Shown here: positions 46,144-59,774 of the stretch, piece after piece
Layout: each line of letters opens with the position of its first letter
Position numbering within the stretch: position 1 is the first letter of the stretch
The notes under the pieces: generated by a model
The model's database searches: none
The model's input: only the letters and a program-made list of their open reading frames with translations
Told to the model about the DNA's origin: nothing
Source of the DNA: Dentipellis sp. KUC8613
Taxonomy: Eukaryota > Basidiomycota > Agaricomycetes > Russulales > Hericiaceae
NCBI GenBank assembly: GCA_002286715.1
Contig: NSJX01000018.1
Coordinates: forward strand, 62,001 to 126,000
DNA length: 64,000 nucleotides
Reading direction: 5' to 3'
Position numbers and translations under genes: made by a program

Positions 46144-48638
46144 ATGTCGACGAGCGGACTCAAGGCGATTTCGCCCGTGCCGACGGCGGCCGATTTCCTT
46201 GATATCGTCCTGTCGAAGACCCAACGGAAAACCCCTACTGTTCGTCGGCCCGTTCTTGTATATAACGGTTGACCAAAGTCATATATACATAGGTCATCCA
46301 CAAAAACTTCAAAATCAGCCGTATCCGCAACTTTTACATGCGGAAGGTCAAATTCACGCAGGACTCTTTCGACGAAAAACTCGGTGCCATCCTCACTGAA
46401 TTCCCCATGCTTGACGTGCGTGCACATGTTCATCTGAAGGCCGCACAACCGTTTAATCAGACGAGATCTTCCCTAGGATCTCCATCCATTCCTGTCCTCT
46501 CTCATGAACGTCCTTTACGACAAGAACCACTACAAATTGGCCCTCGGTCAATTGCGCACAGCTCGCCATCTCATTGATCAGGTCGCAAAAGACTATGTTC
46601 GTCTTCTCAAATTTGGAGACAGTCTGTATAGGTGTAAGCAGCTGAAGAGGGCTGCCCTTGGTCGGTATGTATTATCTTTGTATAACAGTGCTCTTTTATG
46701 ATTCGCCATCTTCAATGCATACTAAACTTTGGGGCGTTGGTAGTATGGCGACAGTCATGAAGCGTCAAAAGGACCCGCTTGCATACCTCGAGCAAGTCCG
46801 GCAACACATATCGCGTCTTCCTGCCATCGACCCGAATACCCGAACACTGCTGATATGCGGCTACCCTAACGTCGGAAAATCGTCATTTATCAACAAGGTC
46901 ACCCGTGCGGATGTCGATGTCCAGCCATATGCGTTCACCACTAAGTCGCTTTTCGTCGGACATCTCGACTACAAATATCTCCGATGGCAAGTGATCGACA
47001 CACCTGGTATCCTGGACCACCCGCTGGAGGAGATGAACACCATTGAGATGCAGAGTATCACCGCGCTGGCCCATCTCAAGAGCTGTGTCCTGTATTTCAT
47101 GGATCTCTCCGAGCAGTGCGGATACACTGTCGAAGCTCAGGTAGATTTATACAGGTCTCTTCTAACCCTGGATTATTCTAATTCTGGTAATAATAGTGCC
47201 AGCTTTTCCATTCTATCAAACCATTATTCAGCGGCAAGCCGACTGTGCTGGTGATCAACAAAATCGACGTTGCACGGTTAGAAAACCTTACACCGGAGCG
47301 GCGGGCTCTCGTGCAGGAGATCATCGACGGCGAGGGCGTGTTATGTGTACAGGTGTCATGCTACTCTGAGGAAGGCGTCATGGAGTTGAAGAACAAGGCT
47401 TGCGATGCTCTGCTCGCCCAACGCGTGGACACTAAGCTTCGTGGTAGCAAGATCAACACAGTTGCGAACCGCATCCATGTAGCCCAGCCCAAACCCCGAG
47501 ACGATGTCGTGCGAGAGCCGTTCATCCCTGCAGCCGTGCGCGAGCGGAAGCAGTACGACAAGAACGACCCGACGAGACGCAAACTGGAGCGCGACATCGA
47601 GCTGGAAGAGGGCGGCGCTGGAGTGTACAACATCAACCTCAAAAGTAAGTTTCATGCTCTTATTATCCTTAACATCAATCGGATGCTGATATCTCTCGTT
47701 TGCGCAGAGAACTACCTCCTCGCAAATCCCGAGTGGAAGGAGGACATCATCCCGGAGATCATGGATGGCAAAAACATTGCGGATTTCATCGATCCCGACA
47801 TCGCGGAGAAGTTGGACGCGCTCGAGCGCGAAGAGGAGAGGCTCGAGGCGGAGGGCTTCTACGACAACGAAGAGGACATGGTACGGTATTCTCCTTTGCC
47901 TTCCTACCTTGAAGCAAGACTGACGACCCCCTAGTTCGACTCTGACGACGAGCGCGAGGCCGCCGAGATGAGAGTGGCTCTCGAATACAAAACCGACGCG
48001 CAGTCGAAGAAAAAGATGAAGAACAAGGCTCGCCTTCCTCGTACAGCTGGCCTCCGCACTCTGACAGACCTGACGACGGACCTGACCAAGGCGGGTCTCG
48101 ATACAAGTCGACTGGAGGAGCGCGCGATCATGCTTGCGAAGGTGAAGGGCGCACAGAAGCGGAAGCGCGATGAAGATGCGGAGATGGATGTTGATGAGGA
48201 GGAGGCCGAGGGCGACTGGATGGACGTAGATGAGGGTGGAGAGGGCGTTACGCCGACCAAGCGTGCGAAGGCGAACTCGGGCGCAGTCATCGCGAAGAGC
48301 AGGCGGGAGCCCAAGACAAATCGCCAACTAGCGGGTATGCGGGACGACGAGGTGCGTTTCTTCTATTCAGAACGACGCGAAGTGTGGCTCATCTCTCTGC
48401 GTCTGCTTCTAGCAAGCATCGAAAGCCGTCAAGCTGCGCAATCTCGGCCAAAGGCCGCGCAACATGCAAGCGAGAGCCGGCGAGGGAGATCGCAACATCA
48501 CAACCAAAATGGTGCGTTCCTTCTCTCTTTCTGCCTTGGACACCATCGATTGAATGCCCGGTTTCATTTTGCGTCATCTCTTAGCCAAAACATCTGTTCG
48601 CCGGCAAGCGCGGGATGGGCAAAACGAACCGCAGATAA
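46144..48638 (+). CDS. NOG1: NOG1 nucleolar GTPase, 60S ribosome biogenesis
   Basis: Essential GTPase bound to pre-60S particles in the nucleolus and nucleus. The N-terminus is [18 protein letters not shown], joined by an intron to [20 protein letters not shown]. GTPase motifs are all visible: G1 [17 protein letters not shown]2 region [17 protein letters not shown]3 [11 protein letters not shown] and G4 [10 protein letters not shown]. After it come [34 protein letters not shown] and [20 protein letters not shown]. The C-terminus is basic and acidic by turns and ends [15 protein letters not shown], the conserved NOG1 tail, with the stop at 48636-48638. About nine short introns are needed. The first most likely uses GTTCGT, restoring KTPTVIHK. 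Length is roughly 650 residues. Nothing suggests loss of function. Confidence 0.95.
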
Positions 48639-49435
48639 TCGTTGTTGTATTCATGTCCCTGGCCTCGTTTTATTTTACCTCATCCCCTCCCTTCGTATTA
48701 CATCTATCTCATCGTTGTATTTCTTCATCGGTTTGTTTACTATCCGGTACTACCTATCAGATCTGCGGTTTTGGGCCACCCAGAGTCTACCCAGTGTGAC
48801 TAAAACTATCATGTCCACACGGATCCACAATCCATCCATTGATCCATCCATACGTACAGGAACATATGTCGATATGAACAAACGTTCGATGACCGAGAAG
48901 ATGTACGGAGAAGCCCAGAAGTGGTGTAATCAACTACAGAAAGAAACGGGACGAATACAGGCGATGTGCAAGCGCACGGATAGGAATAAGGAACAGAGAG
49001 TAAGAGTAGGTAGCAAACAGAAAGCAAAGTCAAACCAAAGTGTAGCCCATCCCGACCTCCATATCTACACGTGCATGTCGGTAGGGGTAGGTGTGGTATG
49101 TGTTTATTTATCGGTAGGTATCGGATATCATAACAAGAGGGTAGTGAGTAAAGACGAGCACGAGGAAAAACACACGGGACGTCCTATGGCGTAGCCCGGA
49201 ATAAGCGAAGTCGGGTTGAATCGAAACCAGAACGAGGATAGTCGGGAGGATCGGATCGATGTCGGTCTGTCGTGGATAGGTATCGTAGTGAAGCGTACGT
49301 AGGCGTGGGGATTGCGCTGGCGGAGCGGGGTCGTAAGGTGTCGCGTAAGGAGACATGAATCGTGGGGTCTGGGGAGCGTGAAGTACGTGATATGGGAGTT
49401 GGAGGCGGAACAGGAGAAGCGTGGAGCCAGCACGT
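48639..49435. other. convergent 3' region
   Basis: Between NOG1 and the aminopeptidase, tail to tail. Contains a CCATCCATTGATCCATCCAT direct repeat near 48830-48850. No gene seen. Confidence 0.5.
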
Positions 49436-52400
49436 TTACTCCCAGTTGATGAGCACGCCGCCGGGTAGAGCGGGCTGCACGCCGATGGGACGCTCCGCCT
49501 CGCGCTTGAGCCAGCGTAGAGCACGCTTGTCGTCACGGAGGTAGGGTTCAAGATCAGCGAGGCATTGACGGTTGTGCTCCTAGAGGGAAAGGACGGGAAT
49601 GAGCTTAGGTACCAGATATACAGTATAGACAACGTACGATGATCCACTCCCGCTCATCGCGGGTGAGCATATTCTCTTGCACCATCTTGGTCTGAATCGG
49701 GACGCTAGTGAGGCGTTGGAAACCAAGCCAGATGTCGCCGTTGTATTGGCCCTTCGTCTGCACACCGTCCTTAGTTGATGTTCCCACTCTCGGTCTCGGA
49801 TCGACTCACCTTCACAGAACGAACGACGAGCATCGACTCGATGCGCATACCCCACTCACCGTCAAGATCTGGAAGACCAATTGAGTGACCGTTCCTAACG
49901 AGTTGGGGAGAGACTTACAGAAACCGGGCTCGTTGGTGATGACATTACCAGGGGTGAGAGGAACATCATTCGAGAATGAATGGGGGCCTTCGTGAACGCT
50001 CAGATACGAGCCCACACCATGACCAGTGCCGTGCTATATAAAGCTCGTAAGCACAGTGGCAATTTTGTACAGAAACAACACGCACCCCGTAGTTGAGCCC
50101 ATCCTGCCAGAGCGCCTTGCGCGCGAGCACGTCGAGCTGTCTACCGGTTGTTCCTTGTGGGAAGATCGCAGAATCAATGGCAATCTGTACGGACCAGTCT
50201 CGTCAGACGCTCTGCATGTTTTGAATAGAAGATAAATCACGTACATGGCCCTGCAGCACACGAGTGTACGCCTCGCACATCTTTGTGGTCGGACGACCAA
50301 GGTGAACCGTGCGCGTAGTGTCGGTCGTACCATCGCGGTACTGAGCGCCAGAATCACTAAAGCCTATGTTAGATCAAACGCGGCATGCGAAAAGGTAATG
50401 ACACATACTTCAGGTAAGGTGTTTCCTTGTCAATCAACCGACATCCGTCTTTCCGCGGCGTGTAATGGGCCATCGCCGCATTCGGGCCTGCCGCACTGAT
50501 GTTCTCATAGGCCAGGCCAGAGAAATTCTTCGTCTTGCGCCTGAACTCGGTGAGGTAGTACGCGGCAGCCCACTCCGATACCTCAACGTTGTTGGCGATC
50601 TTCTCCTCGAGCCAGGCGAGGAAACGGACGAAGCACGCGCCGTCGCGCAAGCAAGCGCGCCGGAGGCCTTGGATTTCGACCTCGTTTTTGACACTGCGCA
50701 TGTGTTCGACCGGGGAGGGTGCGATTGTGTAGCGGAAGTGGGTGAGCATGAGCGAGATGGCGTAGGAGGTCTCGTTCGAGATGAGCAGCTGGGTAGAGCA
50801 GACAGTACGATGAGTAATGTATTTGTGGACAGTGGTGATAACGCACCTTGCCCTCGCCCCATTCGCGCCTCCGGAGGAACGACCAGATGTCATTATACTC
50901 CCGAAGGTCAACATTCATGTTCTGAAGGTACTCGCGAATCGGAGTCTCCACCTTCGCAGAGTCGATGAACAGGACCGTAGAAGAAAGGCCAATGTAAAGG
51001 TAAGAGTGGAAGACGGGATTGAACGGAACATCATCTCCACGCAAATTCAGCACATACGCTATACAAGGAACTCAACGTCAGTCACAAGCGATGTTCGAAA
51101 TCCTGTGATACTCACCGATGGTGGAGAGACCGGAGATCAAGGTTCCAACGTGCATCTGCGCCGCCGTCGGTGGGCTCTTTGAATAGGAAGGCACCGACGG
51201 GGGTTGGGCCTCAATCCAGCGCCGCACATCTGCGAGCTTCTTCGAAGCATCACGGCCTGTGTACTCGATCGGCTGGAGGTAAATCGTGTTCTTCGAGCGC
51301 GCGGGGCGGTCCTTCCATATCAGGTCGACAAAGTTCTGAGGCGGGAATGTGAGCTTGCTGTTCTTCGGCTGTTGCTGAATGAGCGAGGTGAGCCTGGCTG
51401 CGTGTTCGTGCGAGACCATGCGCGCGTCGATCCCGATCTTTGCGTCCTTTACGCGGTCCTGCATTGGGAAAAGCAACGTGTGAGATCGAACGGAATGATA
51501 ATAACAGCTGAAAATGACGTACGGAAAGCCAATCAATCCAGTCAACGGGCCCACCGGGTGAGCCAGCAGGAATCAGCTTCCAGCTGTCAGGGTCGAGCTC
51601 TTGATGAGCTTGTTCCCAGTAGCGCGAGTCCGTGACAAGGTAGGCTGCAGTCTTGGAGACGATTGCTTGGCCCGCAGAGCCAGAAAAGCTGGAAGTCATG
51701 AAGGTGTCAGACGAGCAGAATTACGTGGAGAACGAAAATCGGCCTACCCGGAGATCCAGGCGCGACGCTTGTCGTTCGGTGCGACATATTCGGAACCATG
51801 GGCATCCTCCGACGGGATGACGCTGCACAGTATTGAGTGAGATTGAAGATGAATGAAGGACAGGGACGCACTAATAATCAAGCGAGTCTTTCGCCATGAG
51901 CCTCCGCAAGTCATCCAGCCTTTCGCTCGTGTTCACCATCTGCCTGATTGAATCCTGATATTCCTCTTTGCGCATAATCGCAGACCCGACCAAGGTTCTC
52001 TGAGAATCATTGTCTGATTTGAACGATGGGCGCTTTGAGTTTGCAGATCCCTTGCTTGCGGACGAAGACTTGCTGTCTTGCGACACCTTCGAAGCTTTTG
52101 AGCGCTGCGAAACATGGCGCTCGGGGGTGCGTGCAGGCGAAGTGCGCGGAGGCGTGCGCAACGCCGCCACGCGATCTGGTGGAGGCGGGTCTGGTGGAAG
52201 AGGGTCGCGAGGGTACACCGGGAGGATCGTCTCGGATGACGAATGCGTACGCGTCTCAAGCAGTGCTTGCTGCGCCTCCTTCTGTTTGTCGTTACTGCGC
52301 CCAAGACCCCACCCGTACCCCCAACGAATGCTCAGTCCGCGCTTGGGAGCCTGTGCACGCGAGAGCTTTGAGGATTGTGTGCGGTCAAGCTTGGGCGGCT

Positions 52401-52806
52401 TGGGTGGCGGCACGGCATATGACTCCGAATCTGAGGAAAACGTGAGCTTCTCGATGCGAGAGCCGGTCTCCAGATTCAGCCGAGACGCAGTGTCTTCGAG
52501 ATCGCGCTGCGAAGTGACAGTCGCCGTTGGGGAGAAGGAGGCGGAGCGCGAGAGTTGTGGGCGGACGCCTGAGCTCCCAGGAACATTCCTCTGGCGAGTG
52601 CCAGAGCCGGAAGGCCGTGGGGAGGCATGAGAGGCACGAGACGAGCGGTAGTTGGAGTCGTTGGAGAACGACTGAGACTGGGAACGTGGGCGGACAGACA
52701 GCTTTTCGTCGAAGATGGAGAGCTGTTTCTTCTTTGACTTGCGAGTGAAAGGAAGGCAAAGCGGAGGCGGCGGCGGGGGAGGAGGAGGAGGAGGCGGGGG
52801 GGCCAT
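49436..52806 (-). CDS. Xaa-Pro aminopeptidase P with a long disordered N-terminal extension
   Basis: M24-family metallopeptidase that cleaves N-terminal residues before proline. The catalytic part is complete: [20 protein letters not shown] joined to [40 protein letters not shown] and [20 protein letters not shown]. Metal-site blocks are [13 protein letters not shown] (two Asp), [18 protein letters not shown] (His) and VITNEPGFY (Glu); the second Glu lies near [11 protein letters not shown]. The stop is at 49436-49438. The first exon is unusual: from an ATG at 52806 it adds about 300 residues before the enzyme. It starts with a run of 13 prolines, then is Ser/Arg/Pro-rich. Its splice join (GATTATTA to CGTCATC) is seamless, so it belongs to the same frame. 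A shorter start at an internal Met just before the enzyme is possible. Confidence 0.88.
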
Positions 52807-55800
52807 GATGGGCGGAAGAAGTGACGACGGCCTCGCGGAAGGATTACGGATGTAAATACGCACGAGGCAGGGGACGGGGGAGGAGGAGGTCCAAGGCGAA
52901 CAATTTGCTGGCGCCTCGCTTGATCAATACACGCTCTGCCCGCTTACCTCAGCATGGCCTTTGCCTCCGGGACGCCGCTCCGGCTCCTCCTCTTCCAATC
53001 GCCAATCTCCTGAACCCAGTTCCTCTGCTCCAGTACACGACTGGGGTAACCACTCGCCACTACGCCCGATGCTCTCTCCCGCACACTCTCCGCCTATCCT
53101 ACAATGAGGCCCTAATCCAGCACTCGCTCCTAACTCCGGCTTCGGCGCTCCGGCGCCTCGAAGCCTGGGGAAAACAGGCCTGGCCGCTGCCATAGATGGT
53201 CAGATCAGTCTACGCCCGATCCGTTCTCGATGGATCCGCTATGTTCTCGTCAACTGCCCCAGCTTTGACTCCGACCCGGCTCATATCCACGCACGCATAT
53301 CGAGGTACCACAGTCGTCCTGGACACTGGAGCAGGCCTGCGATCGACAATCGAAGCGTCCAGCAGACTGCGCAATCCATTTCTGCTCGGGCACATTACTT
53401 GCCTCCCAGAATCTTCCCGCGAACACCAGAAGCCCATGGCCACCTGAGTCCCAAAGTGAAGGCGGAAGCGCTATCGAAGGCGCCACGACCGTTCCATCTT
53501 CAGCAATCGATTGAGCGTGTATTGATTGCACCGATATGGCGAGTAGTGTACATGAGGCAGGGACGAGCGTGTATGTCCGCTGGGCAGGGCCTGGCCAGTG
53601 AGTATGGTGCGTGCTGACAGGGTTGCCCTTGCGATAGGCCGGGCCGACGGTGAGAACCGAGGACAGGAATACCGATGAGAAGCCAAGCGAGAAAAATCAG
53701 TGTAAGCTGCTGGCGTGTACAGAGTGAAATCTTGACAGGGCCCGAATCAGTAGCTACATCTGGGATCGTGATAGAAAACATAAAGGAACGCACGAGTTTC
53801 CCTCAGTCGAAGGAACAGAGCGAGGTGGTGGCTTCTTGGCTTCTGGATCATGCTATGCACGCCCGCGTCCCAGAATGGGCTCTCCTCAAGGAAGGAGACT
53901 GGGGTGCTTCGTACGAGTGTTAAGATTCAAGGGTATGCCTTACTGGAATGCAGATGAGTTTAGGAAGGCACGCAGTGTCGGCGTGTTAACGAGACACTCG
54001 CTGTGCCCCGTGACTATGCACTCTATGCATTCAGCGAACCTCATCCTCTGTCTAGAGCTAGAAGAGCGCACATATGCTAACAACATACCTACATGTGATG
54101 ACTTGACGAGTGCAACTTGGAAACTTGTCTCAGTGGCCTCGTTACTGTACACGCGCATCTAGTCTGTCCTACGGTGTTGAACGCACCGAAACGCACAAGT
54201 CTGCATCCGAATGGGTGAGCGGTATGTACGCAGCCTGAGCATGAGACGTACCGATCGCGTTTCGACGCGACAGAATGCGCAGCTCACGACGGCTCGACTC
54301 CACAGATAGAACCATGAAACACGACGGAGAGGATGTGTTTGCCTGCACCTGTCGTCGTAAGTCGATGCATCCTACTTGTGACTACGCATGTCGTCCTCAT
54401 GGATATCGGTTGGCCGTATTTTGGGAAGGATGACTGGTCCATTCGTAGGTCTGAGGGGAGCTAGTTATATTAGCGCCGCTAGTGCGTCATTGGCGAGAGT
54501 GGCGCGGTATGCAATGTTCGCCGCAGGAATGAGAGGTCGGAAGCAATCAAAAAGGTAGAATTGACGCGTAAAAGCATCCCGGAAAAGTGTGCGGGCTAAG
54601 AAAAAGTTGAGAGGGGAAGTGACACGGGCTCTGAGGAGGGTGAGCACGAAAAGCGGGTCTCTGTCAATTTCACTTCGGACGCGTTCCGGTCATATGACGC
54701 CAAATAGCCACAAACACAGACTTTGGCCGTGAGTCTGCCGCCGGACAATCCGTTTGTTCCTGTCGACCACCATGTCCGAGTCTTCGATATACAGGCCATG
54801 CTACTCGACAATCAAGCTTTTTCTCGTCCAATGTTAGAAAGAAGAAGGCGGTTCGAACGCATCACTCATCTCTATACAGAAATCCATATGCACGCCAAAT
54901 TGACCCCGAATCGACTACGCAATCCTCGACTATACGGTAGGACAATGAAGGCTCAGATGTAGCCTGCTTTTCTCAGGACCGAGACGACAGATCCAGCGAA
55001 GCTACAGGTACTTGTCTGAGCCTCCACAGGTTGCTATCGCAAGGGTATGAATCCCACCGTCTTCGTCAGACTTCCCACCCCCCATGCGCAACCATGCTGA
55101 CTGCTTCCCTGCCCTTTCATTTCATTTCGCGCCATGTTTCGCCATGACCCCATTCGTACGCCTGCCTCGACGTGTCCAGCTTGCGTCGGGAGTCGGGAGT
55201 CGGGCAACACTTGCCACGCGCCATCGCCACCCGGATGCGCGTCTCGTCGCGGCTACGCAGATCGTTCATTTCCGCGTTCTGGAGAAAAGTCGGGGGCGCG
55301 CACCCGACACTGATAAGCACGACGCCCCACACCGGCGATTCTACTGTATCGCGCAGGCCCGGTGACGTCGAGGTCGTCTATCCTCTCTAGATCGGTGAAT
55401 TGCTGGTGTGTCGCCATTTCTGAATCCCCGCCCTGCCCCGCACTTTACGACATGCTGTCATACATCGACGCATTGACCGATGGAGCGCTGCCGACGACCG
55501 ACTAGCCGACCGACCATGCCAATGTGTCACCCGGCTCCCACCCCAAGCCCCGCTTCGAATCACACTATCATGAGCGTATATCCGAACTTAGCACGCCCGC
55601 ACTACCCTCCGCCCTCACCAGCCTCGACGCGCGCCCACTCACGTTCCTTTCTTCCCCTTTGCCCACCCGCCCGTGAGTCGCAGGCAGGAAAAGCCCGCAG
55701 GCGCAACCCCGGCGAAACCACACCTCGAGCGTGCCTATCACCACACCACTCCCTTCTGCTTCGTGCGCTTCTCTTCCTCGACGCCAATCCAATCCTTCAA

Positions 55801-56084
55801 TCCCCACTGGCAGATTAGGGCGCACGCGCAGCGTCTTCGCGCCTCGGTGTGGGTACGTCGCATCGTTGGCCCGAGCTCGACGCGGAGTCTGGCGTGATTG
55901 ACCATGCCTCGGCGGGGTAAGCAGCTCAAACCTGAGGGTTCTAAAACCCGCGAGGTCGACCCTCCATTCCATTCCTTTCACCCCCTTCCCTCCCGCCTTT
56001 ATCTACCCCGCACCCCACACTCCGCGCCCCCTTCTCCACCCTCCCAGGCTTCACGTCGATCTCCCGCAGCGTTAATATCGCACT
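52807..56084. other. 3.3-kb gene-poor stretch
   Basis: No gene that I can support. Short frames occur on both strands without motifs. The last 500 bases are strongly C/T-rich on the plus strand and probably form the promoter of the sugar transporter starting at 56085. The 5' leader of the aminopeptidase gene lies at the left end. Confidence 0.4.
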
Positions 56085-59000
56085 ATGGGCGCCGGAGCTG
56101 TTGTTGCAGCTGCTGACAAGCAGAACTATGCGGATCTGATCGACAAATCGAGACCGTGGTGGCAGAACAGACGTATGTTGGCCCGTGGCTAGGTGTATGT
56201 TGTGCGGTGCATCTGACGCGTCTATGAATAGGCCTGCTTGCGTTGAATGGATGGATCTTACTGCTGTACGTGCTCTTGCTGTCTCCCTTGACACACATGC
56301 CGATTCGGCGGGTTTCATAGCTTGATCACGTCTTCAACGAACGGCTACGATGGTACGCAATTCATCTTTGAGTGGTCTTACATGAAACTTATCTCCAACC
56401 CTCAGGGAGTATGATGAGTGGGTGCCCTAAATGCGACTGCATAGGAGTTGATCTTAACCATTATTGATCACCCCAGACGGCCTTCAATCTCTTCCGCAAT
56501 GGGTTTTGTACTTCCACAACCCCTCCGGCGGAATGGTGGAATTTTTTCGTGCCTGTTTAATGACCTTCACTGACACTTTCGCTTGTTGCATAGCTCGGTC
56601 TGCTTAATGCTATTCAGGTATACAAATTTCTCATCTTTAGCCCTGTGCTTTGCTGAAGTGGTTTCAGAACATCGGCTGCCTTTGCGCATACCCCTTCTCT
56701 CCTTATGTGACAGACGGACTGGGTCGCCGCACAGCGATTCTCATCGGCGCGACCATAATGCTCATCGCCACGGCTATCCAGACTGCCTCGAACTCGGTGC
56801 ACATGTTCATCGGCGCTCGGTGCGCAGCTCCGGTCTTCCTTCCTGCGGACACTATTGATGCGTGTGGTGTGCCGTAGGTTCCTTATTGGCTTTGGGCTGA
56901 CATTCGCTGCCGCTGCGGCGCCCCTCCTCGTTACGGAGATTGCGTATCCCTCGCAGAGAGGGCAGGCGACTTCGATGTACAATACGCTCTGGTATGTATA
57001 TTTTCAATCATCTATCAATCTTGTGTCCTTACTGAATTGCTTTCCTCGCGTTTGTAGGTACTTCGGAAGTATTGTGTATGTAGCTTTTCTATCACTGATG
57101 CTGCTGTCGTGGGCTGACTCTTGGCTGGGTACAGTGCCGCATGGACCGTAAGAGCCCCCATATTCTCAAACCATGGCAGTATTCTAACGATATGGACATA
57201 TCTAGACCTTCGGTACCTTCACGATTCCTTCTAGTTGGGCGTGGCGCATCCCCTCGCTCCTGCAGGGTCTTCCGTCGCTCATCCAACTCTTCCTCATTTG
57301 GTTCGTCCCGGAGTCTCCCCGATGGCTCGTGCGGAAAGGCCGGTCAGTGACAATACTACATGTCTCTGCTTTAAACGCTTACCTTCCACTTTCAAATCTC
57401 AGCGAAACCCAGGCGCTCAGGACCCTCGCATACTACCACGCCAACGGCAACGAGTACGCTTTGCTATCTCCATCCGCTGACGGAGAGTTGACGATGGTAC
57501 AACAGGCAGGACCCGCTCGTTGAGTACGAATTTGAGGAAATCAAGACAGCTATCAAGCTCGACCAGGAGGTGTCTACGAATGTCGGCTGGCTTAGCCTTG
57601 TCAAGACCCCGGGCAACCGCCGCCGCATGCGCATCATCCTTGCACTTGCGTTCTTCTCGCAGTGGTCTGGTAATGGGCTTGTCTCGTACTGTGAGCGACT
57701 ATATTCAAATAATCATTGGTATTCTCCATGACACTGATTGTGCATTATAGACTTGAAGCGTGTTTGCGACTCTGTTGGCAGTATGTATTTGCTTTTACTC
57801 CCGGTTTCTTAGAGATCGTGAGAGCTGATGCGCACGGATCGTAGTTACGGATCCGACGACCCAGCTGCTCATTGTGAGTCTTCTATCTATGCACCCTGCA
57901 ACCTTCAAGATGGCTGACTTTCTGCAAAACTAGAACGGTATCCTCAACATCTTCAATTTCTTCGTGGCCATTATTGCCGGTCTGCTTTGTGACAAAGCCG
58001 GACGTCGCAAGCTCTTCATAATCTCTACCGTCGGTGCGTATACCGTTCATTCTCCCGTCACAATGGCCTGATGGCATTCGCGCAGGGATGCTTGTCTTCT
58101 GGACGGTTCAGACGATCTGTTTCTCGCTGTATGCGCAACACGGGAATCCAGCGGTTGGGAGGGCCGTGATCGGCTTCATCTGTAAGTCAGGTATCTCTCT
58201 CTTCCTTAGAGTCCAATTAACGCCGTCTTTTTTCGTCGGATAAAAAGTTGTGTACTACCTCTTCTGTGAGCAATTTTCTCCTGCCAATTTCTTCAAACTG
58301 TCTCATGTTAATTCGTAGATGATGTACGTCCTCTGATAACACGGGAAGGAATGTCACTGACCATGACACAATTCATAGCTGGCCTTCACCCCGCTCATCG
58401 TCTCGTAAGTCCGTTCTACACCGTCGGCCGAGCCATACAATGACTAACCTCACACGCCGCGGTAGGTACTCGGTCGAGATTCTTCCGTACTCCATCCGTG
58501 CGAAGGGCTTCGTGGTGTTCAACTTCGCCGTCTCGGCCTCGGTTGTTTTTAACCAGTGCGTCTTCCGCTTCCCCGGCTCTCTTTTGCCCTATGCGGATCA
58601 CAGTGTACTGACGCACGCGGTGGGACAGGTACGTGAACCCGATCGCACTCAATGCGTGAGTATCTCCTCTTTGTGTCCGCGTTCGATGTGTGCTCACGCG
58701 ATCGTACTGTAGTCTGGGCTGGAAGTACTACGTGCGCTGCTTCTCGTGGTTTGTGCTACGTGCGTGACGTTCTAACGCCTATGAATTGGTAGCTCGTGTA
58801 TGTCTGCTGGCTCGCATTCGAGGCGGTCTTCGTGTTCATCTTCGTGATCGAGACCAAGAACGTAAGTCGCCCGAGCTCGTCTGCACGACCTTTTTCTTAC
58901 CTACTTCACCTCTCTAGCGCACCCTAGAAGAGACCGCTGCGTAAGTTACCTTCTCGCATCATTCAGCCTGACCAGTGCATTGATCCATCTTCTACAGCTT

Positions 59001-59127
59001 GTTCGACGGCGCCGAGCAGGCCGAGCAGATCGCGCAGCACGCCGCAGAGGTGGCGAAAGCGTCAGAAGAGGACGAGAAGGCAGGGTCCATCGAGGTGGTG
59101 AACGCCAAGTCCGAAGACTCGATTTGA
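56085..59127 (+). CDS. MFS sugar transporter (hexose/lactose-permease-like)
   Basis: The start at 56085 (MGAGAVVAAADKQNYADLID) is followed by many short exons. Family motifs in order: SSTNGYDGSMMNGLQSLP, PYVTDGLGRRTAILIGATIM, GFGLTFAAAAAPLLVTEIAY, SQRGQATSMYNTLWYFGSIV, VPESPRWLVRKGRETQALRT, DKAGRRKLFIISTVGML, EILPYSIRAKGFVVFNFAVS and IETKNRTLEETAALFDG. These define a sugar porter of the fungal branch containing lactose permease-like and hexose transporters. At least twelve introns, some with exons under 30 bases, are needed. The stop is at 59125-59127. The C-terminal tail is acidic and Ala/Glu-rich. Substrate not predictable. It is intact as far as read, though some tiny exons are approximate. 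Confidence 0.88.
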
Positions 59128-59774
59128 TGAGCAGTTGGCTTACCGTATCCCCTTCCCAGTCCTCTCGCAGCCCCGCGACCCATTGATGACCCAGTCCACA
59201 ATTCAGCCACGTTCCGGTCCCTGAACGGGCCTGCAGCATTTTTGCGCAATGTATGATACGAGCCGGTCCGTGTTGATATAGTACAGAGATTATGATACAG
59301 TTTCGGACACGATATTATCCGCAGCGCCCGCTGCCGACCTCGGTGCTTCAGTATCCGGGGAATGAGAGTCGTGCGAGTGTGAACTGGGAATACCGCCGCT
59401 GGGTGCAAAATGAGTTCGGGTGTACCCCACAATCAACTACTGTAGCAAGTCCGAGTCGAAGTTGAGCAGCCGGCCGTTGGGCAAACACAGCGAAGCGAGT
59501 GACAGAATGTGCCACCTGCATGCGGGTGGCCCTAGGGCTTATCATGATGTGGACTATGGATGCGGTGATAAAATGCATTGAAATTGCTGTCATAGACACG
59601 GTGGGGTCTGTAGTTAGTTGCAAGTCCGGAGTTAGCCGAGGTGGACAATCGCAACGAAATTGGGGCGGGATGTAGCCGCAGTGTGCCAGTGACAGTCGGT
59701 GACTGCAACGATCCTCACCGCCTCTCTTTCGTCCTCCCCTCTCCTTTCTTGCTTCACGGATCAGTCGGGGCACA
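59128..59774. other. intergenic, nothing recognised
   Basis: 3' flank of the transporter and promoter of the next gene. A minus-strand frame here has no features. Confidence 0.5.
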
